DNA of 11,053 nucleotides from Candidatus Altimarinota bacterium (GTDB lineage Bacteria; Patescibacteriota; Gracilibacteria; UBA4473): assembly GCA_026982915.1 (NCBI GenBank), contig JALWQU010000199.1, positions 1 to 11,053 on the forward strand. Reading direction: 5' to 3'. Each line of letters starts with the position of its first letter. The first letter of the stretch is position 1. Positions 4,581-11,053 of this stretch are shown one piece after another. Position numbers and translations under genes: made by a program. The notes under the pieces are model-generated. The model was not told the origin of the DNA. It ran no database searches and saw only the letters and a program-made list of their open reading frames with translations.

Positions 4581-6896
4581 CTATTTAAGCAAAAAATTCG
4601 CCTTTTTCAGGTCTTTAACATACTTCAAATACTTCAGATCTTGAACCGTTATTTTCCCCGCATAAAGCATCTCTATGCTTCCACCAGAAGCTACAAATTT
4701 TTCTATTTCCCTATTCCCCGCAAAATAAATAGCGTCTTTTGTGAAAGCCGTTTTTAGCTCGGTATTCGCCAGTCCCCTCTTTGATTTTACACAACATTTC
4801 CATGCCAAGTCATCCGTTATTGCAAAAGTTGTTTTTAGATAATGAAATAGATCCTGAAAGCTCATCTTTCCCGCCATGTAAATAGCCACGGAAAGCAAAG
4901 CCGGACTGAGAAATTTATTACCCAGATCTAATCCTAACTGGTTTTGATTCCAAACCGCTAGCCCCTCCTCCGTCTGAAGATAGTTACGAGTCCCCCGCTC
5001 AAAAATTCGCAGTGGTTGGCGTTTTCCATTTTCAAATCGGAAGACATGCGTCCCAATCTCATGTACTAGTAAGGCTTTTAGTCGATTAGATTCAAAAGAA
5101 ACCCCTTCTTTTAATAAAATAGATTCTCGCTTGGTAACCTGAATATCCGAAACAGAATCTTTTAATATTTTAATCTTCCAGAACCCGAGATTATGCTTTT
5201 TTAAAAATTCTTTTAAGATCGAAATAGACTCTTTTGTGCCCACCATCGAACTCGTGTCGGGGTGGTTGAAAGATTTATTCTTCTCAATGAAGGCCAGAGC
5301 TTCTCGGTAAGTCGTTCGTGAGACACTACCAAAAACCTGTACCGAAGCCGCTCCAAAATCTAGTGTATTTCGTGATTCCAGTAACATAAGTCGCCATTCT
5401 AGCTCTTCTTTCTTTGATTTGTAGAGTGGGAAAAGCGGGTGATTTACCTCAGGAATACGCTTTAATTCATTTCTCAGAAGCGAAAAATCAAGTGTACAAT
5501 CTCGATAAATAAACCGTGGTGAGAACTCTGGGTGACTTAAAAACACCTTTTTTTGTTCTGCTAAATTTTGCGGATTGATGTAGGCTAAAAGTTTTATCTG
5601 CTTATCTATTTCGCAAATTTTATGATCAATATTTAAAAGCATTTTTTCATCCACGAGGGATGTTTCATTTTTTTGTTTTCCTTTCTTGGTATATTTTTTA
5701 GCCGGATCTATGTAAAAATCAGAAAGAAACTTCCCCGCCAAAATCATATCAGCCCCCTGTATTCGTCCTCGTTTTACCGGTAACTTTATTCGTTTTCCTT
5801 TTAACGAAATATCGAGCAACCGTTCTTCTGAATCAAGATGCCTACTCGCAATGAGGTTTGTCGTCGCAAAAAGATCCACTTTCGCCACGAGTTTTTGTGG
5901 TGGGTCACTATTCAAAATAACCGACTCGGTTATCCCTATGATTGGTTTGTTTAGAGCTGGCGCACTCTGTACCAAGCTTGTTGAGAATAATTTTTTGGCA
6001 ATACTAACCCCGTCTTTTGGGGTTAAAACTTTTATGTCTGATACTTTTTCAAGTCGTACTTTTAGCGGTATTTTATTGGCTATTTGGATTTTTAATCCTG
6101 GTCGAGCGTTCACCTCCAAAACCTTCACACAGCTCTTGGTGATAACCAGATCAACACCGAGAAAACCGATTTTTGTTACCTGTTGAATCTTGGAAACGCT
6201 GTGCATTATTTCGTCCCAAAAAGGCACCAAAAAGCCCATAGCCGATTCCCCATTGGGGAGTACTTTTATGAACTTTTTATGGAGTGCGGCTCCGTTAGTT
6301 TTCCCTGTTCCAAGGTCAATTCCCATCGCAATGGCCCCCAGCTCCATATTAGCCTTTCCATCAGATTCAGCCGTTGGAACACGAAGCATCGCCATAACGG
6401 GCACCATATTAAAAACAATAACACGAATATCAGGTAATCCCGAGTTTGTAAGTGTTCGAAAATCAGCATGGGGATCCAACTTTTCCTCAAAAATAATATC
6501 ATCGTGTGTCCCCGATATGGAGTATTTTCCGTCCAAAATATCAATACACTGACGATACAAAAAATCAGCGTCATACCGTTTACCCGAAATCGATTCCCAA
6601 ACCGTCTTCTTCTTCCTTTTACTGATGACAAAAATCCCCGCTCCAGCAAAACCTCTATTGGGTTTTATGACAAAGCTATCGGGTAATGACCGAAAAAACT
6701 CAGGCGTGAGCTGTTGATGATTTTTTATGAGGTGATAAAGCTTGGCAACCCCAATACCTCGTGATTCAAGAAACTGCTTGGTATAAAATTTATCATCGGC
6801 AAATTTCTTACTGGCCGTCGTATTAAACCGCATAATGTAGGACAAATTACGCGCATTCATACCCAGTATTTTTGAAGATTTGTCGAAGAAATTCAT
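4581..6896 (-). CDS. ATP-grasp ligase / retropepsin-like / DUF1704 peptidase fusion
   Basis: A 771-residue, three-part protein. Residues 1-275 are a RimK-like ATP-grasp ligase of the alpha-L-glutamate ligase-like group: GMNARN near the start, ADDK (33-36), FVIKPNRGFAGAGIFV (75-90), FEEK (136-139), and metal site E261-V-N263-A-R265. Residues about 315-402 resemble the RimB-like ATP-dependent protease (retropepsin) fold, ending with the recognisable ILAGKFLSDFYIDPAKKY, but its active-site DTGA reads D341-L-F-A, so it is probably inactive. Residues about 430-771 are a DUF1704 metallopeptidase: zinc motif H612-E-I-G-T-H617 and the QEGLA-like EEGLA at 643-647 with Glu644 as likely third ligand. 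The ligase part should attach an amino acid, the peptidase part remove one. The gene follows the 7TM gene by 53 bp. The start at 6896 is favoured because relatives carry about ten residues before GMNARN; only a distant AAGGA precedes it. Confidence 0.9.
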   Translation of the reverse strand: MNFFDKSSKILGMNARNLSYIMRFNTTASKKFADDKFYTKQFLESRGIGVAKLYHLIKNHQQLTPEFFRSLPDSFVIKPNRGFAGAGIFVISKRKKKTVWESISGKRYDADFLYRQCIDILDGKYSISGTHDDIIFEEKLDPHADFRTLTNSGLPDIRVIVFNMVPVMAMLRVPTAESDGKANMELGAIAMGIDLGTGKTNGAALHKKFIKVLPNGESAMGFLVPFWDEIMHSVSKIQQVTKIGFLGVDLVITKSCVKVLEVNARPGLKIQIANKIPLKVRLEKVSDIKVLTPKDGVSIAKKLFSTSLVQSAPALNKPIIGITESVILNSDPPQKLVAKVDLFATTNLIASRHLDSEERLLDISLKGKRIKLPVKRGRIQGADMILAGKFLSDFYIDPAKKYTKKGKQKNETSLVDEKMLLNIDHKICEIDKQIKLLAYINPQNLAEQKKVFLSHPEFSPRFIYRDCTLDFSLLRNELKRIPEVNHPLFPLYKSKKEELEWRLMLLESRNTLDFGAASVQVFGSVSRTTYREALAFIEKNKSFNHPDTSSMVGTKESISILKEFLKKHNLGFWKIKILKDSVSDIQVTKRESILLKEGVSFESNRLKALLVHEIGTHVFRFENGKRQPLRIFERGTRNYLQTEEGLAVWNQNQLGLDLGNKFLSPALLSVAIYMAGKMSFQDLFHYLKTTFAITDDLAWKCCVKSKRGLANTELKTAFTKDAIYFAGNREIEKFVASGGSIEMLYAGKITVQDLKYLKYVKDLKKANFLLK

Positions 6897-6949
6897 GAAT
6901 TAAATATTAAAGAGATCCTTAGCGTTTTAAATACTTTTTCCGAAAGGCT

Positions 6950-8467
6950 TTATTCTTGTGTGTCATCACCTAAAAGCGATCTGAACTTCAAGTATTCCGC
7001 CACACGAAGACCGGTGAATTTACCCAAAGCGACATTCCCCAACATCGGCAATAAAATTAATTCAGGCGTCCCCAAAACCATTGTTCGCATCCATTCCAAG
7101 TCAACAAAGACATAAGCCAAAAGGGCTACAATAATGGTTTCCGTCACGGAAATTAGGGATGATTTAAACCCAGCGCTACTCTGTGAAGCAATAAATTTCT
7201 CAGAAATAGTAGACATAACCATCATCGGGAAAATCGTAAGGGCTAAATTCAAAGAAGTCCCCATGTAAACCGCCAGGGCTAATATGAGGAAGAATGAAAG
7301 TGCCAAAAAGCTCATAAGCAAGGCGACTCTGGGTATGTAGAGGAGCTCTACTTTTTCAAAAAATATCCTGATTACATAACTCACGATAAGAACGACCACA
7401 AAAACCGATAGTCCAAATTGCAACCCCATAACCAAAAAACTCAGTGATAACATTAGGGGCGCGAATACCCCAAAAGTTGAAATACCAATAAATTGTCGAG
7501 CAAAGGCCACAATGAAGGCCAGAAACGGCACCGACAACAATAAATAGATGATGGAAAGCGAGACCCCGTTCTGAGAAAAATAACTAATAATATTCTTCAG
7601 CGGAAGCCAGCTCGCTGGCTTGCTATCGGCATTCACCAGCTTGTACGCGTATCCTTGGGCCGATAGCTCTGACACAAAAGATTCTCGATCTATTTTTTCG
7701 AAAAGAAGCTCCAAGACGCTTTCTTTTGCCAGAATAATCGGCACACCAAGGGTTTCATAAACCGGCTGTGTCGTCTTTAGAAGTTTCGATAGATCTTTAT
7801 CCGAAATACGCAGAATGGTTTTGTCCGTAAGGTCAATTTTACTCTCTGTACCAAGTTTTGTCCAGAACTGTGAGAAACTCCACAGAGGTAAGTCTGAGGC
7901 TGATCCAAAGATCAAAAGATCCGCGGTTCGAATGAGCTCTATGTTTTGTTGGTACTGACTAATGAATTCCGATTCGGTTGAAAAGTTAGTATCGGAAGCT
8001 TCTAGTTGAATTTTTTGCAGCCAGACACCTGATTTTGCGGCCAAAACATTTACGGATTTAAACGATTCTTGGTTGTCCGTCACAAAAACTGCTTTTTTGT
8101 CATACACTAAAACACTTTTTTTAACGGATTTTTTCTCACCGCCCTGTTTGATACTCAGCTTAACCTCATAAATCCCTTTCTCCGAAAAGGGATAGGTAAT
8201 TGTTTTCGTAAACTTTGTTTCTGATTCACCATCTTTTGAAATAATCCATATGTAGTTGGGATTACCCTTCTCACTTGTATTACCAACGGCTGAGTCCGAA
8301 GCATCTAGGACGAGGGACTGCCCGAGTAAAACCTGATCTTCGGCGGAGATTATGGGCTCAATCGTTGTTTCGGTGGGAGCAGCGATTTCTTCCTCGGCCA
8401 ATATCATAAAAGGCCATAGTAAAAGAATCCAGAAAGCGGGTGTTAGTATTTTTTTCATCCAAAGCAT
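6950..8467 (-). CDS. PKD domain plus seven-helix membrane protein (7TM partner of ATP-grasp)
   Basis: A 505-residue membrane protein. A signal peptide (to about residue 24) is followed by a PKD-like beta domain (about 40-122, with DASDS and FSEKGIYEVKLSI), an alpha/beta region I cannot name (123-290) and seven hydrophobic helices near 302-321, 330-347, 350-370, 379-400, 404-420, 440-456 and 463-482. RQFIGISTFGVFAP (324-337) after helix 1 matches the 7TM family usually fused to an inactive transglutaminase and encoded beside RimK-like ATP-grasp and protease genes, exactly as here. The bulk before helix 1 should lie outside the membrane. Its likely role is scaffold or receptor for the modifying enzyme encoded 53 bp downstream. 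The start is uncertain: a promoter with -10 at 8466-8471 overlaps the first ATG, so the real start may be the ATG at 8456-8458 (MKKILTPAF), from a leaderless message. Confidence 0.85.
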   Translation of the reverse strand: MLWMKKILTPAFWILLLWPFMILAEEEIAAPTETTIEPIISAEDQVLLGQSLVLDASDSAVGNTSEKGNPNYIWIISKDGESETKFTKTITYPFSEKGIYEVKLSIKQGGEKKSVKKSVLVYDKKAVFVTDNQESFKSVNVLAAKSGVWLQKIQLEASDTNFSTESEFISQYQQNIELIRTADLLIFGSASDLPLWSFSQFWTKLGTESKIDLTDKTILRISDKDLSKLLKTTQPVYETLGVPIILAKESVLELLFEKIDRESFVSELSAQGYAYKLVNADSKPASWLPLKNIISYFSQNGVSLSIIYLLLSVPFLAFIVAFARQFIGISTFGVFAPLMLSLSFLVMGLQFGLSVFVVVLIVSYVIRIFFEKVELLYIPRVALLMSFLALSFFLILALAVYMGTSLNLALTIFPMMVMSTISEKFIASQSSAGFKSSLISVTETIIVALLAYVFVDLEWMRTMVLGTPELILLPMLGNVALGKFTGLRVAEYLKFRSLLGDDTQE

Positions 8468-8494
8468 TATGGTCTAGTTGTTGAAAATATTCAA
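8466..8494 (-). promoter_or_regulatory. Likely promoter of the 7TM / ATP-grasp unit, overlapping the first ATG
   Basis: On the minus strand TTGAAT (rc of 8489-8494), exactly 17 bp, then CATAAT (rc of 8466-8471). The start of transcription would fall around 8459-8460, next to the second in-frame ATG (8456-8458). It lies between the terminator of the upstream gene and the coding region, where a promoter is needed. Confidence 0.45.
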
Positions 8495-8518
8495 AAAGAA
8501 ATTCTGAAAAATAGAATT

Positions 8519-8553
8519 AAAAAAAGATCCCCACTAGTTTTTAATTAGTGGGG
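8519..8553 (-). terminator. Rho-independent terminator of the small membrane gene
   Basis: On the minus strand the 8-bp stem CCCCACTA/TAGTGGGG (8546-8553 with 8529-8536), a 9-nt loop and, three bases on, a run of seven T (8519-8525). It lies 36 bp beyond the stop of the 8589-8915 gene and separates it from the downstream unit. Confidence 0.85.
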
Positions 8554-8588
8554 GTGAGAAAGTTCTCCCTCCTATTAAAAGATGTTCG

Positions 8589-8915
8589 TTAGAACACTTT
8601 CAATAGATAAAGTAGATTGAGTAGTTGTTTATGGTCGGGATACCATAACAAGAAAAGTCCCCAAATAATAATTAAAAAAGAGGCTCCGAGTCCTCCTAGG
8701 AATACTCCATTTCCATCTTCAATCATTTGGGTGAAATACCCAAAGAAAGAGATTGCTAACAGTGCTCCTATGCACGTGGTTGCAATAGCCCAATAATTCA
8801 TATTTAAGGCACTTGCTTTTAGTAGTATGTCCATAAAAACCCAAAGAAAAACTCCTCCGGCAATAATGGCAAAAAACTTAAGAAACAGTTTTCCCACAAA
8901 AGATCTTTCATTCAT
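8589..8915 (-). CDS. Small three-helix membrane protein, unknown function
   Basis: A 108-residue protein with three clear hydrophobic helices, about 9-32, 40-62 and 70-92. A Gly-rich turn (GNGVFLGGLG) precedes the third, and the tail ends LLYLLKVF. It has no domain I recognise and no charged active-site pattern. It is one of the better-supported small genes: a GGAG site 7 nt before the ATG, an own promoter about 80 bp upstream and a strong terminator behind it, so it is a monocistronic unit. It may be a small ion, lipid or envelope helper; the sequence does not say which. Confidence 0.8.
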   Translation of the reverse strand: MNERSFVGKLFLKFFAIIAGGVFLWVFMDILLKASALNMNYWAIATTCIGALLAISFFGYFTQMIEDGNGVFLGGLGASFLIIIWGLFLLWYPDHKQLLNLLYLLKVF

Positions 8916-8920
8916 AATTT

Positions 8921-8926
8921 TTCTCC
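8921..8926 (-). promoter_or_regulatory. Shine-Dalgarno site of the small membrane gene
   Basis: GGAGAA on the minus strand, its GGAG core 7 nt before the ATG (8913-8915). It is worth noting because it is the only good Shine-Dalgarno site seen before any gene in the window. Confidence 0.8.
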
Positions 8927-8993
8927 AAATTAATTTTTAAAAAAATCGGACCCAATAAAACTTCTACCGAATCCGAAAAGAACTACTATGTAC

Positions 8994-9022
8994 ACATTAA
9001 ATTATCTCTGCTATTTTGTCAA
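8994..9022 (-). promoter_or_regulatory. Likely promoter of the small membrane gene
   Basis: A perfect TTGACA (rc of 9017-9022) is followed on the minus strand either by TTTAAT (rc of 8996-9001, 15-bp spacer) or TAATGT (rc of 8994-8999, 17-bp spacer). Transcription would begin near 8988, leaving a leader of about 70 nt that contains the GGAG site. Confidence 0.45.
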
Positions 9023-9083
9023 ATCCTTTTTAACAAAAATTTCACAATCCCCAACTCACCTACTGCCTCAAAAACCCCAAAAG

Positions 9084-9109
9084 ATGTAATTTCGAATCCA
9101 AAATTACAT
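9084..9109. repeat. Inverted repeat ATGTAATTT / AAATTACAT
   Basis: Nine perfectly complementary bases (9084-9092 with 9101-9109) around an 8-nt loop, upstream of the small membrane gene's promoter. It could be an operator or a weak terminator (minus strand continues CTTTTGGGGTTTTT); neither role is certain. Confidence 0.35.
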
Positions 9110-9191
9110 ATTAATTTGAGATAAGTCAGCCACAGACTGGCACAAAAGAACTAATCATCGTTTTACCTAGTCTACAGAAGGCTTAACGCAG

Positions 9192-9227
9192 AAAAACATG
9201 TAAAAATGAATTCATTTTTACATGTTT
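9192..9227 (-). terminator. Possible terminator: 34-bp perfect palindrome plus T-run
   Basis: 9194-9227 is perfectly palindromic, centred on GAATTC. On the minus strand the arm ends in TTT and two more T follow (9192-9193), giving a long AT-rich hairpin with a T5 tail 66 bp after the stop of the 9294 gene. The AT-rich stem makes it an atypical terminator; a dimeric protein binding site is the alternative. Confidence 0.45.
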
Positions 9228-9293
9228 CCAATAAAATACCGACAAAAAGGCCCTTTTTTAATTCTTCCTTGAGGAGATAAAAAACAAGCAAAA

Positions 9294-11053
9294 CTAATCA
9301 ACCACACTTTTTATGACGATATCCCCTACCTTCGCGTTATGACTGTTTTTTGAATACATCTTGAGTCGAATAATCATTACGTCGCCAACATTCCACGGTG
9401 TTGCTGCATTTAGGGTGAAATCTTGATTTAACCAGACATTTGAGGACAACCCTATTCCCGCACCAGCGATTTGATCACCGGCCAAGCCTTCTTTCGTAAC
9501 CGTAAGATCTATTTTGGCATCCGCACTCGTTAATTCGGTTAAATATTCCAGAGAAATAGCCGGTGACTGAAAGGCCTTAAAATTCTCAGGCAGTGGGTAC
9601 CGAATAATAACATCGTAATCCTGAAGTACGGCATTCGTCGATTTCCATCGAAGGATTTGTTTCATATTCCCCAAAACAGTGTCTTCCTCCTCATACATAA
9701 ATCCATCATTATTATTGGTACCGTCGCCAACCAAAACACTATTTCGGTAACGAGGGCTCAATCGGTCATCTTTATTTCTCAGCCCAACGCTCACCCCATT
9801 AATACTACCAGAAACGACTAAATTCCCGGTAACTTGCACATCATCACTAAACTCAAACTGCCCTGTTGTGCCATTCCAAGCCAGTGTTTCGTTCAGCGTG
9901 TTCCCAAATTGCAAAGCCAGCGTGTCCCCCGGTAAAGCCGAATCATCTTGATCAAGCATAAAAGTACTTTCATCCGTACCGGGAAGATTGGAAAGCGGTA
10001 AAACAGAAGCCGGTAGTTTACCCGTTACGCCATCTAAATAAGGAATTTCTCCCATCCCATAACCGAGTTCTCGAAAATCTAATTTATCCGCATTAAAAGC
10101 ATACGGAACCGTATCAATAACCATTCGATCAATAACCGGATTGAGCGTGTCCAGGTCAATAAGTTCATAACTCGTAATAGGTGCCCCCGAAGCCTTGACT
10201 TCTACCTGCAGGCTCATATTCGTTCTGTCAAAAAGCCCCACTGTAAAAGGGGTAACAGCTCCCAATTGAAAAGTAAATTTACCATCAACCGTAATATTCT
10301 GACTTTGAACTTCTTGCCATCCGAAATAGTCAGGCGCTACCACATTAATATTCCCCGCAATAGTATCGGTTAATTCGTAGTCCTGATTGTCCCAAAGACT
10401 AAACCGGAAATCATAATTACCCGTCACCGGATTACCCAAATTGTCACGCAATTCACCCTCATAAATAATATTTTGTGGGGTCGTTGTAACCGCCAGGGCA
10501 GGATTGGTCATAAATAATAAACCAAAGATCATCCATACTCCAAACCATCGATGTTTTTTGGTCTTGGATATTTTGTATTTTCTATCTAAAATCATCCACA
10601 ATACCATAGCACTAAGAAGGAAAAAAATCAAAACGAAGAGGATGATCACCTTGTAAAGTAGCATCGCCAAAGATTCCCAATCATACGATGGGGGGATAAT
10701 TTTAATATCACAGCTACAAGCTTTTTCTTTTTGACGATCCCCATAAATATCTTCTAAAACAATAGCCGTCTTATGAGGATTTAAAATAAACGCTTCTGTT
10801 TTTGTCTCTAAGTTATTATTTAAATTTACCGGATTCTTTGATGTTTTGTCTTTTGGTAAATCAATATCTAAATCTTTATTAACCACCACCTCTTTGGGAA
10901 CTGGGGAAATAGGCACTTCTTTTTTTGGTAAGTCTGTGGGAATATTTTTTTGTGCTGTCGGTGTTTTTTCGACCAAGGCTAGTAAGGTTGGTAATGGCGC
11001 CTTTTTATTAGGCGCAGAAGCTCGTAAAGGCTCATTATTCAAAGCCGCCAATT
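9294..11053 (-). CDS. Secreted or membrane-anchored beta-rich protein, 5' end outside the window
   Basis: The frame is still open at the window edge. A TTG at 11049-11051 is the first possible start seen, but the true one probably lies outside, so 585 residues is a minimum. Numbering from that TTG: residues 1-125 are Lys/Pro-rich low complexity with C112-S-C114; 129-154 is a strong membrane helix; then comes a basic stretch (RKYKISKTKKHR) and a second hydrophobic segment, 170-182, ending NPALA (183-187) like a signal-peptidase site. The rest (188-585) is Thr/Asn/Asp-rich and beta-type, with YEGELRDNLGNPVTGNYDFRFSLWD at its start split over 194-218, and fibre-like repeats of GxLPASVLPLSN style. 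Such extracellular proteins are common in CPR bacteria. It may bind host or surface; no enzyme motif is visible. It may also be two genes fused at residue 153. Confidence 0.75.
   Translation of the reverse strand, partial: LAALNNEPLRASAPNKKAPLPTLLALVEKTPTAQKNIPTDLPKKEVPISPVPKEVVVNKDLDIDLPKDKTSKNPVNLNNNLETKTEAFILNPHKTAIVLEDIYGDRQKEKACSCDIKIIPPSYDWESLAMLLYKVIILFVLIFFLLSAMVLWMILDRKYKISKTKKHRWFGVWMIFGLLFMTNPALAVTTTPQNIIYEGELRDNLGNPVTGNYDFRFSLWDNQDYELTDTIAGNINVVAPDYFGWQEVQSQNITVDGKFTFQLGAVTPFTVGLFDRTNMSLQVEVKASGAPITSYELIDLDTLNPVIDRMVIDTVPYAFNADKLDFRELGYGMGEIPYLDGVTGKLPASVLPLSNLPGTDESTFMLDQDDSALPGDTLALQFGNTLNETLAWNGTTGQFEFSDDVQVTGNLVVSGSINGVSVGLRNKDDRLSPRYRNSVLVGDGTNNNDGFMYEEEDTVLGNMKQILRWKSTNAVLQDYDVIIRYPLPENFKAFQSPAISLEYLTELTSADAKIDLTVTKEGLAGDQIAGAGIGLSSNVWLNQDFTLNAATPWNVGDVMIIRLKMYSKNSHNAKVGDIVIKSVVD

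Larger units (their letters stand above)
8916..9293. other. 378-bp intergenic stretch between two minus-strand genes
   Basis: It holds, from right to left, a 34-bp perfect palindrome after the stop of the 9294 gene, a second inverted repeat (9084-9109), and the promoter and ribosome site of the small membrane gene. I see no coding region: a 33-codon plus-strand frame at 8988-9089 has no ribosome site and no domain. Confidence 0.6.

Noticed and set aside
5851..6686. Plus- and minus-strand frames inside the ATP-grasp gene
   Set aside because: Shadows of a clearly conserved coding frame; their translations have no recognisable motif.
932..8467. UGA read as glycine (code 25)
   Set aside because: Long frames contain no in-frame TGA and the key glycines checked (such as those in Walker A) are GGN.
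8988..9089. 33-codon plus-strand frame in the intergenic stretch
   Set aside because: No ribosome site, no promoter, and it overlaps the promoter of the minus-strand gene.
9245..9260. AAAAAGGCCCTTTTTT as terminator
   Set aside because: Its halves meet without room for a loop; only a weak A-U stem could form in RNA.

Overview
The window looks like a low-GC bacterial chromosome, most probably a Candidate Phyla Radiation (Patescibacteria) lineage near Gracilibacteria or Peregrinibacteria that uses the standard code. The clues are the repertoire on the minus strand: a secreted beta-rich protein with a low-complexity N-terminus, and a 7TM protein next to an ATP-grasp/peptidase fusion. Shine-Dalgarno sequences are also mostly missing. 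This assignment is an inference. The long frames run through without in-frame TGA and their conserved glycines are GGN, so UGA-to-glycine recoding is not supported.

Left part (1-4376): a strongly AT-rich accessory region on the plus strand. It holds the tail of an unrecognised frame, a small membrane protein (206-583), then a 178-bp sequence (572-749). That sequence returns, gapless and about 85% identical by my count, at 4199-4376, where it runs into the 3' end of an intact tRNA-Ser(UGA) gene (4368-4457, minus strand). Between the copies lie a class II Fic protein (932-2005) and, 2 bp behind it, a large protein with a TOTE-type archaeo-eukaryotic primase domain fused to a superfamily 2 helicase (2008-4209). 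An in-frame TAA at 3919-3921 interrupts the helicase before its motifs V and VI. I read this as a small tRNA-anchored island without an integrase of its own, carrying a candidate conflict or defence pair. The left repeat still ends in a degenerate tRNA 3' end, which suggests repeated insertion at this tRNA.

Right part (4458-11053): less AT-rich, all genes on the minus strand. From upstream to downstream: a secreted or membrane-anchored beta-rich protein entering from the window edge (9294-11053); a small three-helix membrane protein (8589-8915) with its own promoter, Shine-Dalgarno site and terminator; and a two-gene unit. The unit holds a PKD plus seven-helix membrane protein (6950-8467) and a three-domain protein joining a RimK/TTL-like ATP-grasp ligase, a degraded retropepsin-like domain and a DUF1704 metallopeptidase (4581-6896). 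From the families involved, this pair probably adds and removes an amino acid or short peptide on an unknown target, with the 7TM protein as membrane partner. The tRNA-Ser follows on the same strand with its own promoter.
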